From Crocinitomix sp. (GTDB lineage: Bacteria; Bacteroidota; Bacteroidia; Flavobacteriales_D; Crocinitomicaceae): a stretch of 6,504 bases of DNA. Each line of letters begins with the position of its first letter. Position 1 is the first letter of the stretch. The translations under genes were made by a program, and so were the position numbers. Below, piece by piece: positions 1 through 5,663 of the stretch. The DNA lies in contig JADZFJ010000059.1 in assembly GCA_020849935.1 (NCBI GenBank), positions 1 to 6,504 on the forward strand, given 5' to 3'. The notes below the pieces were generated by a model. That model did no database searches. It was not told where the DNA came from and saw only the letters and a list, made by a program, of their open reading frames with translations.

Positions 1-4
1 ATAA

Positions 5-511
5 ATGAACACAAAAGTACGTTTAATTTTTTCTTTATTGCTGATTTCGATCATGGTCAGTTCTTGTTTTAAAAATCAAGAATATCCAGTTGAACCGATG
101 ATTTCTGATCCTTCATTTACTTTGCTTGGTGACAGTGCAATCCTGAATTTTAGTTTTACAGATGGGGATGGCGATATTGGGTTAGATCCTGGCGATACAC
201 TGAGTCCTTACGAACCAGATTCTTTTTATTATTATAATTTGTATATAGATTATTATGAAAAAAAAGATGTGGGTGGTTGGCAACGTGGTCGTGATTTGTT
301 TGGAGATTCGATTGTCTTTGAATACCGCATTAAAACAATCAGTGTGAAAGGAAAATCGAAAGCCATAAAAGGAACAATTGAAGTAAATATGAAGATATTT
401 AATAGTCCATTTTCTACTGATTCGGACACGGTAAGATATGGCATAAGGCTAATAGATAGAGCATTAAATATAAGTAATACGATTGAGACCAGCGAAGTGG
501 TTATTAATTAA
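5..511 (+). CDS. Secreted lipoprotein with DGDGDIG segment, unknown function
   Basis: The 168-aa product begins with a lipoprotein signal peptide: basic start (K4, R6), hydrophobic core about residues 7-17, and a lipobox V18-S19-S20-C21. C21 should be lipidated and the protein anchored in the inner or outer membrane. The mature part has an Asp-Gly-rich stretch at 53-59 (DGDGDIG, continuing to D64), which resembles a calcium-binding loop, and an aromatic patch at 74-84 with six Tyr and one Phe. The C-terminus (about 143-168, IRLIDRALNISNTIETSEVV) looks like the last strands of an immunoglobulin-like beta sandwich. Many Bacteroidota genomes encode short lipoproteins of this type with no known role. 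The ATG at 5 fits the signal peptide exactly; the promoter lies outside the window. Lipoprotein status is well supported; calcium binding is a guess. Confidence 0.88.
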   Translation: MNTKVRLIFSLLLISIMVSSCFKNQEYPVEPMISDPSFTLLGDSAILNFSFTDGDGDIGLDPGDTLSPYEPDSFYYYNLYIDYYEKKDVGGWQRGRDLFGDSIVFEYRIKTISVKGKSKAIKGTIEVNMKIFNSPFSTDSDTVRYGIRLIDRALNISNTIETSEVVIN

Positions 512-666
512 TGTCTGCGTGGATAATCTCTGCTTTAATTGATCGATTAAATTAAAAAAATATTTTATTTTTACCACCATGAGTGAAGGAGATCACGTCG
601 TTTTAATGGCGATTGATTTTGAGGGAATTCCCATGCACTTTGTTAATTTTAATTTGTTTGAATTCA
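512..666. promoter_or_regulatory. AT-rich spacer and leader before rimK
   Basis: This 155-bp stretch separates the lipoprotein gene from rimK. It holds an imperfect AT palindrome (534-551), an A7 run followed by T-rich sequence (554-572), a 10-bp perfect palindrome GGGAATTCCC (623-632) and a short ORF of doubtful status (579-689). A weak promoter guess is TTG at 539-541, 19 nt, then TATTTTAT at 561-568. The spacing suits the Bacteroidota -33/-7 pattern, but the -7 element differs from TAnnTTTG at two fixed positions. The rimK operon must be transcribed either from here or by read-through from the lipoprotein gene; the sequence does not decide which. Confidence 0.35.
534..572 (+). terminator. 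Possible weak terminator after the lipoprotein gene
   Basis: TTTAATT (534-540) and GATTAAA (545-551) can pair around a GATC loop, giving seven base pairs including one G-U. T-rich sequence follows at 561-572, after an A run. The stem contains almost no G or C and the T tract is not directly adjacent, so it would be a poor intrinsic terminator. It is the only candidate between the two genes. Confidence 0.25.
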
Positions 667-689
667 ATGCGAATTTATATTCTTTCTAG
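579..689 (+). other. Short ORF (36 codons) overlapping the rimK start, doubtful
   Basis: An ATG at 579-581 opens a 36-codon frame starting MSEGDHVVLMAIDFEGIP and stopping at TAG 687-689, which is 23 nt inside rimK in another frame. I recognise no family. It is preceded by a T-rich stretch with no ribosome binding sequence. It could be a leader peptide whose translation affects rimK initiation, the decayed start of a former gene, or simply an open frame by chance. Nothing seen here favours real translation. Confidence 0.18.
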
Positions 690-1554
690 AGGTGCACTTT
701 TATATTCAACTCGACGTATTTACGAAGCTGCCAAAAATGCTCAGCACGAAGTTCGTATAATTGATCACATGCAATGTGATTTGCTCATTCAGGATAATAC
801 CTACCAAGTTGTTTATAACGATGAGATAATTTTAAAACCTGACATTGTCATTCCCCGAATTGGAGCTTCTGTGACGGCTTATGGAATCACCGTTGTTCGG
901 CATTTTCATGACATGGGAGCAACAGTGCTCAATATGGCCGTGGGAATTTATAATTCGCGAGATAAATTTAGAAGCATGCAATTAATGGCGTCCCAAAATA
1001 TTGGATTGCCAACCACCTATTTTTCACACGACTTGCATCAGGCAGAAAAAATTGTGGACAAAATACTTGGATATCCTTTTATTATCAAAGTAATTGAAGG
1101 TACACAAGGAGTTGGTGTTCATTTGGTGAAAAGCAAAAAAGAAGCGCATGAAATGTTCGAGGTATTTTATGCTTCGCGAACGCAAATTTTATTGCAAGAA
1201 TTTATAGAGGAATTTAAAGGCAAAGACATTCGTGTTTTTGTTGTTGGAAATAAAGTTGTTGCTTCAATGATGCGAGTAGCAGGAGAGGGTGAGTTTAGAT
1301 CCAACCTACATCGAGGAGGAATGGGGCACAACGTAGAGCTAACCGCACCAGAAAAAGAAATGGCAGTGAATGCTGTTAAAATTTTAGGATTAAATGTGGC
1401 AGGAGTGGATATTTTGAGGTCTAAAAGAGGTCCATTAATTATTGAGGTGAATTCTTCTCCAGGTTTAGAGGGAATTGAAGGGGTCACAAAAGTGAAGATT
1501 GCAGAAGAAATAATTCGTTTTGCAGAACTAAAACATACGCATGAAGATCTATAA
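667..1554 (+). CDS. rimK: RimK-type ATP-grasp alpha-L-glutamate ligase
   Basis: From the ATG at 667 the product is 295 aa and follows E. coli RimK almost without gaps. RimK is a cytosolic ATP-grasp enzyme that adds glutamates to the C-terminus of ribosomal protein S6 and can make poly-alpha-glutamate. Visible signatures are the N-terminal ILSR start, PRIG (63-66), RDKFRSMQL (98-106), K141 followed by EGTQGVGV (144-151), FRSNLHRGG (210-218), and the metal-binding set D248, E260, N262 in AGVDIL and IEVNSSPGLEG. A TTG at 613 would add 18 residues, but they are unlike the family, so 667 is preferred. The stop overlaps the next gene by 14 nt, so the two are probably cotranscribed and translationally coupled. 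The S6 tail of this organism is not visible, so the actual substrate is open. Confidence 0.95.
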   Translation: MRIYILSRGALLYSTRRIYEAAKNAQHEVRIIDHMQCDLLIQDNTYQVVYNDEIILKPDIVIPRIGASVTAYGITVVRHFHDMGATVLNMAVGIYNSRDKFRSMQLMASQNIGLPTTYFSHDLHQAEKIVDKILGYPFIIKVIEGTQGVGVHLVKSKKEAHEMFEVFYASRTQILLQEFIEEFKGKDIRVFVVGNKVVASMMRVAGEGEFRSNLHRGGMGHNVELTAPEKEMAVNAVKILGLNVAGVDILRSKRGPLIIEVNSSPGLEGIEGVTKVKIAEEIIRFAELKHTHEDL

Positions 1555-2476
1555 TAAAACGATTGAACCAGGACAAAATATTACAGTTCAAATTCCAGTA
1601 GCGAATTTGCCTTCCGGCACAGAGATTAATCTTTTTGCACATGTTTTTAGAAGTAAACATCCAGGTCCTACCTTATTAGTGATTGGTGGCGTGCATGGCG
1701 ATGAGGTGAATGGAATAGAAATTGTCCGCCGCGCCGTGCGAGAAAAAATGTTCAATCATTTGAAATTAGGTGCTGTGATTGCAGTCCCTTTGTTGAATGT
1801 CTACGGATTTATTAATTATGCACGTGGGTTTCCGGATGGAAAGGATGTAAATCGTGCTTTTCCGGGGACTAAAAATGGATCACTTGCCTCACGTATTGCC
1901 TATGTTTTCACTCAGGAAATTCTTCCATTTGCGGATTTTTCGTTAGATTTTCATACAGGTGGTAATAGTGTTTACAATTACCCACAATCAAGGTATTCCG
2001 TGGAGGATGAAGAGAGTTATAAATTGGCACAAGAATTTAATATGCCATTTACTGTCAAATCTGGTCTTATTGCGAGTTCACTGAGAAAAACGGCATTTAA
2101 TAAAGGGATTCCAATGGTGGTATTCGAAGGTGGTGAATCCATGCGAATTGATGAACATAGCATCAAAGAAGGATTACGAGGATTAAAAAATGTGCTTGTT
2201 CACCGCAAAATGGTATCAGGGACAGAAAAAACGATTGAAACAAAAGAATTGGATAAAAAAATATGGGTCAGAGCTAATCGTTCTGGCGTAATTAGCTTGG
2301 AAAAATTTTCTGGGGATTTTGTTAAAAAGGGAGAAGTTTTAGGCAAAATTACAAATCCATACAATACCTATCAATCGCGCGTAATTTCTAAAATGGATGG
2401 TTATATTTTTGGACACAATAATAACCCTGTCGTTAACAAAGGCGATGCTTTATTTCATATTGGAATTGATAAATAA
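1541..2476 (+). CDS. Succinylglutamate desuccinylase/aspartoacylase family zinc hydrolase (M14-like)
   Basis: This 311-aa protein belongs to the AstE/AspA branch of the M14 metallopeptidase fold, whose members cut amide bonds of acyl-amino acids or peptides. The zinc site is clear: H52-G-D-E55 in GGVHGDEVNGIE, and H138 in LDFHTGG. The substrate-binding motif DVNRAFPG is at 102-109. E196 in VVFEGGES is the likely catalytic glutamate. Residues about 241-308 look like the small C-terminal beta-barrel (lipoyl-like) domain common in this family (SGVIS, GDFVKKGEVLGKI, then DGYIFG and NKGDALFHIG). The ATG lies inside the end of rimK (14-nt overlap), which implies coupling. The family includes enzymes with very different substrates, so neither succinylglutamate nor N-acetylaspartate can be assumed. 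Context makes a glutamyl-type or RimK-made product an attractive but unproven substrate. Confidence 0.92.
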   Translation: MKIYNKTIEPGQNITVQIPVANLPSGTEINLFAHVFRSKHPGPTLLVIGGVHGDEVNGIEIVRRAVREKMFNHLKLGAVIAVPLLNVYGFINYARGFPDGKDVNRAFPGTKNGSLASRIAYVFTQEILPFADFSLDFHTGGNSVYNYPQSRYSVEDEESYKLAQEFNMPFTVKSGLIASSLRKTAFNKGIPMVVFEGGESMRIDEHSIKEGLRGLKNVLVHRKMVSGTEKTIETKELDKKIWVRANRSGVISLEKFSGDFVKKGEVLGKITNPYNTYQSRVISKMDGYIFGHNNNPVVNKGDALFHIGIDK

Positions 2477-2479
2477 ATT

Positions 2480-3430
2480 ATGCTGAATTTTACAATTCAC
2501 GACATTTCACCAGTTAAAGTAGCTAATTATGAGGCGATTTTAAAGGAGTTAAATGAACTTTGTTTTCTTATAACCCTCGGTGAAACGCCACTATTGTCCA
2601 AAGATTTATTGAGATCCGAAGATCAGGAAACATTCCAAATTGATTTAAAACATGCTGACTACCAACTAATCTTTCAAGCTAAATCTAAGGATGAAGTTGT
2701 AAGTTCATTTACGTTTGTATTGTTAAACCTTGGACTTAAATTAGCCGACGTTGGGTGTTTGATAGATAAAAATCTTCCAATTGCGCTGAATATTCAGTTA
2801 AATTCAACAAGTGAAGCCTTGATAAAAAAGGAATTGGAGCGCACCTTTCAGCGTGATTTTTCTCACCAAATGTATCAAGAAATGGGGACTTCATTGATTA
2901 GTGAAGAGAAGATGAATCCTACAATTAATCAACAAACTACCGAAAATAAAACTTCGGAACCGTCCGTTGAAACTCAAGAAAATGAATCGTTTGAAAATTC
3001 AAATCCCGCAAATACTGAAGAAAAACCTCGATACGCCACTCCATTAATTGAAGAAATTATACCCACTACGCAATTTTTAAACCAACTATTGCGAAATAAA
3101 TTTGAGATTTTGAATCGCATTCACTTTTTATGTCATGAAATTACCCGCGGTAAAACAGGCGATTTAAGAGAGGGCATCATCGAGAATCAAACCCTAGAAA
3201 ATGGGGCAGTCATTTATTATTATGATGTCGCAAGAGAAGGCTATTTTGCTGCGTTTAGGTTAGGTGAACTTCCGGATAAGTCAGAATTTTCTTTTTTTCT
3301 TGAGCAGGAAAATCAATTGGTTTTTAGTCTCTATTTCATGACCGATTTATCTGGAAAAATGGGAACTACAAATCAGAATTCCACCGTGATCTTCAAACGG
3401 ATTTTAGATTATTTTACAGAAAAAAATTAA
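2480..3430 (+). CDS. Unrecognised two-part protein, third gene of the rimK operon
   Basis: I do not recognise a family for this 316-aa protein. It has no signal peptide or membrane segment and should be cytosolic. An alpha/beta N-terminal part (about 1-135) contains a strand-rich core (FQIDLKHADYQLIFQAKS, 52-69) and a hydrophobic helix (about 73-90). It is joined by a polar linker rich in E, N, T and S (about 141-185) to a C-terminal part (about 195-316) with helix NQLLRNKFEILNRIHFLCHE and several predicted strands (AVIYYYDV, YFAAFRLGE, FSFFLEQ, LVFSLYFMT). The gene starts 3 nt after the hydrolase stop, so it is in the same operon. Its stop codon overlaps that of the opposing esterase. A partner, regulator or substrate role for the RimK/M14 pair is possible, but only the position suggests it. 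Confidence 0.85.
   Translation: MLNFTIHDISPVKVANYEAILKELNELCFLITLGETPLLSKDLLRSEDQETFQIDLKHADYQLIFQAKSKDEVVSSFTFVLLNLGLKLADVGCLIDKNLPIALNIQLNSTSEALIKKELERTFQRDFSHQMYQEMGTSLISEEKMNPTINQQTTENKTSEPSVETQENESFENSNPANTEEKPRYATPLIEEIIPTTQFLNQLLRNKFEILNRIHFLCHEITRGKTGDLREGIIENQTLENGAVIYYYDVAREGYFAAFRLGELPDKSEFSFFLEQENQLVFSLYFMTDLSGKMGTTNQNSTVIFKRILDYFTEKN
3427..3430. other. Shared TTAA: overlapping stop codons of convergent genes
   Basis: The plus-strand unknown gene stops with TAA at 3428-3430. The minus-strand esterase stops with TAA read from 3429 down to 3427. The two operons therefore converge on the self-complementary tetranucleotide TTAA with no intergenic DNA. Any terminator for either operon would have to lie inside the other operon's coding sequence. 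Confidence 0.95.
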
Positions 3431-4185
3431 GCTAAAAAATCCATCACCATTTGGTAAAAAACAACAGGTGATTCAGCATGAACCCAATGTCCAGCTTCTT
3501 CGATTGTGCTAATTTCACAGGTGGTGAATTTCGCATGAATTAAGTCGTAATCACTTGGTAAAATATAATTTGACTTTCCACCGCGAATAAAAAGTGTCGG
3601 AACATCGATCTGATCGAAATCAATTTCATCGACAATTTCACTGATTTTTCGGGTCAAAACGGGCAAATTAATCCGCCAAGCTAGCTGTCCAGGTTCAATC
3701 CAATATAAATTTTTAAGCAGAAACTGTCTAACGCCAACATCACCAATTGTTTGAGACAAATATAAATCCGCTTCAGACCGAGATTTTATAGTGGCTAAAT
3801 TCATGGAGTTCATGCCATCCAAGAGTATATCGTGATGCAAAGGATACCCTTTGTGCGAAATATCAACAATAATCATTTTCTTGATTAAATTGCTATGATT
3901 TTTCGCAAATTCTATACACGTTTTTCCTCCCATCGAATGTCCAATAAGATTGACTTGAGAAAGACCTAAATCGGAGATTAATTCGTATAAATCAGCAGCC
4001 ATCACTTCATAGTTGAACTCCTCGGTATGAGGCGAATGTCCATGATTTCGTTGATCGACAAAATAGACAGAAAAATTTTCTGCAAATTTTTTGCCCAATG
4101 TTTGCCAATTGTCGGCTGACCCAAAAAGTCCATGAAGAATAATCAATGGTTCGCCTTCTCCAATATTTCGGTAATGTAACTTCAT
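3427..4185 (-). CDS. Alpha/beta hydrolase, YbfF/ABHD11-like esterase
   Basis: The 252-aa protein is a complete alpha/beta hydrolase without a signal peptide. The oxyanion region is HGLFGSADNW (18-27), followed by the family motif DQRNHGHS (44-51). The nucleophile elbow is GHSMGG with S84, and the catalytic His is H233 in AGHWVHAESP. The usual acid position after strand 7 reads RGGKSNYI with no Asp, so the best acid is D108 in VDIS after strand 6, as in YbfF/ABHD11-type esterases. These hydrolyse short acyl esters and thioesters in vitro; the natural substrate is generally unknown. The ATG overlaps the pdxJ stop by one base (TAATG), so it is probably translated by coupling to pdxJ. Whether it contributes to vitamin B6 metabolism is not shown by the sequence. 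Confidence 0.92.
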   Translation of the reverse strand: MKLHYRNIGEGEPLIILHGLFGSADNWQTLGKKFAENFSVYFVDQRNHGHSPHTEEFNYEVMAADLYELISDLGLSQVNLIGHSMGGKTCIEFAKNHSNLIKKMIIVDISHKGYPLHHDILLDGMNSMNLATIKSRSEADLYLSQTIGDVGVRQFLLKNLYWIEPGQLAWRINLPVLTRKISEIVDEIDFDQIDVPTLFIRGGKSNYILPSDYDLIHAKFTTCEISTIEEAGHWVHAESPVVFYQMVMDFLA

Positions 4186-4904
4186 TAAAAATTCAATTGG
4201 TGTTTGTACATTTTAATGGTATTCTCAATTCCTAAATAAAGGGCATCTGAAATTAAGGCATGTCCAATCGAAACTTCCAACAAACTAGGCAGGTTTTCTT
4301 TGAAAAAGCGTAAATTTTTTAAATTTAAATCATGTCCAGCATTAATCCCAATTCCGCATTCATCTGCGGCTTTGGCAGCTGCGATATAAGGTGCAATGGC
4401 AGCTGATTTATTGTCTTCAAATTGGGAGGCATAGGGTCCCGTATAAAATTCGATTCGGTTTACCCCCAATTTTGCTGCTGCAATCACACTTTTCTCATCC
4501 CCATTAACAAAAAGGGAACTGCGAATCCCCATTCCATGAATTTTGTCAATAATCGGCTTCAAAAATTCAAGATCATTCGAAAAATTCCAACCTGTATTGG
4601 AAGTTAAAACCCCAGGAGGATCAGGCACTAAAGTAGCTTGTGCAGGGCGATGATCTTTCAATATCTGCATAAATCGCTCATCCGGATACCCTTCAATATT
4701 AAACTCGGTACGAACAACTTTTGCCAAATCACCTACATCTTTCGTCGTAATATGTCGTTCATCTGGGCGTGGGTGAATCGTGATTCCATCAGCCCCAAAT
4801 AATTCGCAATCTTTTGCAAACTGCACCAAATCAGGTAAATTTCCGCCCCGAGCGTTTCGGATCGTGGCAATTTTATTGATATTTACACTTAATTTTGTCT
4901 CCAT
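4185..4904 (-). CDS. pdxJ: Pyridoxine 5'-phosphate synthase PdxJ
   Basis: The 239-aa product is a full-length PdxJ, a cytosolic TIM-barrel enzyme that condenses 1-deoxyxylulose 5-phosphate with 3-amino-2-oxopropyl phosphate to pyridoxine 5'-phosphate, the ring-closing step of DXP-dependent vitamin B6 synthesis. Diagnostic segments are VNINKIATIRNARGG (7-21), GADGITIHPRPDERHI (37-52) with H44, NIEGYP (69-74) with E71, and INAGHDL (187-193) with H191. These three residues correspond to the catalytic His, Glu and His of E. coli PdxJ. The phosphate-binding end has SIGHALISDAL (212-222). NINK replaces the E. coli NIDH near the N-terminus, which I recall as usual in Bacteroidota. It is the first gene of a leftward pair with the esterase and faces the CBS gene across a 94-bp divergent spacer. 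Confidence 0.97.
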   Translation of the reverse strand: METKLSVNINKIATIRNARGGNLPDLVQFAKDCELFGADGITIHPRPDERHITTKDVGDLAKVVRTEFNIEGYPDERFMQILKDHRPAQATLVPDPPGVLTSNTGWNFSNDLEFLKPIIDKIHGMGIRSSLFVNGDEKSVIAAAKLGVNRIEFYTGPYASQFEDNKSAAIAPYIAAAKAADECGIGINAGHDLNLKNLRFFKENLPSLLEVSIGHALISDALYLGIENTIKMYKHQLNF

Positions 4905-4922
4905 TTTTTAAGGCGAACTAAT

Positions 4923-4936
4923 ATTTGTCCACAAAT
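4923..4936. promoter_or_regulatory. Operator-like palindrome overlapping the pdxJ -7 box
   Basis: ATTTGT (4923-4928), CC, ACAAAT (4931-4936) is a perfect inverted repeat with 6-bp arms. It overlaps the predicted minus-strand -7 box at 4932-4939 by five bases, a position where a bound dimeric repressor would block pdxJ transcription. No regulator is encoded nearby and the AT-rich background makes chance palindromes fairly likely. Confidence 0.3.
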
Positions 4937-4957
4937 TTACAAAGGTTAGAACAATAA

Positions 4958-4965
4958 TTACGTAA
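4958..4965. promoter_or_regulatory. TTACGTAA palindrome in the divergent spacer
   Basis: TTACGTAA is a perfect 8-bp palindrome near the middle of the spacer. CGTAAATT (4961-4968) is echoed 13 bp later by CGTAATTT (4974-4981), one helical turn plus a little. It could be a half-site arrangement for a transcription factor; it is short enough to be chance. Confidence 0.2.
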
Positions 4966-4998
4966 ATTAGCCCGTAATTTAAAAATAAGAAAATCCAA

Positions 4999-5661
4999 AT
5001 GAGAGCAGAAGAACTCATATCAGAAATAATTCCTCCCCTGAAATACAAAGAAACAGGTGAGAAAGCACTCAATTGGATGAATGAATTTCGGGTGAGTCAT
5101 CTCCCTGTTGTTAAAGGCAATCAATACATCGGATTAATTTCAGAAAATGATGTTTATGACATGCCTAATCCTGCGATGCGTTTGGATGAGTGTTTTGTTA
5201 ATTTGCCAAATCCATTCATTTATTCAAATCGACACGCCTACGAATTAATGAAAATGATTGCCGATCTTAAAATCACGGTAGTACCTATTTTGGATGAAAA
5301 CAACGAATACATGGGATGCACCGATTTGTTGTTCTTAATGTCTCAAATTACAGCAGTCATTTCAATTAAAGAACCGGGTGGAATTTTAGTATTTGTAATG
5401 AATACGCATGATTATTCTTTGACACAAATTGCGCGGATTGTCGAAGAAAATAATGCCAAAATTTTAAGTTCTTACATTACTTCCGTTCCTGATTCAACTG
5501 AAATTGAGGTGACCATTAAAATCAATACGTTAGATTTAGATCGAATAATTGCAACCTTTACCCGGTACGACTACACCATTAAAGAAACCTATTCGAAAGG
5601 TAGTTTTCAAGATGATTTGAAAAGACGCTACGACGAATTAATGAATTATTTAAACATGTAA
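4999..5661 (+). CDS. CBS-pair protein with C-terminal ACT-like domain (AcuB-like layout)
   Basis: The 220-aa cytosolic protein has two CBS motifs forming a Bateman module. CBS1 covers about 1-56 (SHLPVVKGNQYIGLISENDV, 33-52) and CBS2 about 70-120 (TVVPILDENNEYMGCTDLLF, 93-112). Residues about 128-198 look like an ACT fold: GGILVFVMNTHDYSLTQIAR, then a helix, then EIEVTIKINTLDLDRI and a final strand. CBS pairs typically bind adenine nucleotides and ACT domains small metabolites, so this is a probable ligand sensor without catalytic activity. The layout resembles AcuB, but no acetoin genes are present and the name is not warranted. The last codons are followed after 2 nt by nadK, so the two are cotranscribed, and NAD kinase or its nucleotides are natural candidates for partner or ligand. 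Confidence 0.88.
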   Translation: MRAEELISEIIPPLKYKETGEKALNWMNEFRVSHLPVVKGNQYIGLISENDVYDMPNPAMRLDECFVNLPNPFIYSNRHAYELMKMIADLKITVVPILDENNEYMGCTDLLFLMSQITAVISIKEPGGILVFVMNTHDYSLTQIARIVEENNAKILSSYITSVPDSTEIEVTIKINTLDLDRIIATFTRYDYTIKETYSKGSFQDDLKRRYDELMNYLNM

Positions 5662-5663
5662 CC

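Larger units (their letters stand above)
4905..4998. promoter_or_regulatory. Divergent promoter region between pdxJ and the CBS gene
   Basis: These 94 bp must start transcription in both directions. On the minus strand TAAATTTG (4939 down to 4932) matches the Bacteroidota -7 consensus TAnnTTTG exactly and would give a leader of about 20 nt for pdxJ; no clear -33 TTG sits at the right distance. On the plus strand TAATATTTG (4919-4927) is close but has one base too many in the spacer, so the start for the CBS-nadK pair is uncertain. Two palindromes lie here (4923-4936 and 4958-4965). The sequence before the CBS start codon is A-rich without a Shine-Dalgarno motif. Confidence 0.5.

Noticed and set aside
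253..444. Minus-strand open frame of 63 codons
   Set aside because: It lies wholly inside the lipoprotein gene on the opposite strand and has no recognisable motif.
511..555. 14-codon ORF overlapping the lipoprotein stop (MSAWIISALIDRLN)
   Set aside because: Too short to support, runs into the AT hairpin, and lacks any initiation signal beyond the ATG.
613..666. Longer rimK starting at TTG 613 (18 extra residues)
   Set aside because: The extra residues do not resemble RimK N-termini, whereas ATG 667 gives the exact family start MRIYILSR.
1167..1487. Minus-strand open frame of 106 codons
   Set aside because: It is antisense to the strongly conserved RimK core; low-complexity translation (many T, S, P) and no family resemblance.
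4422..4607. Plus-strand open frame of 61 codons
   Set aside because: It is antisense to pdxJ, whose frame is fully conserved; no recognisable product.
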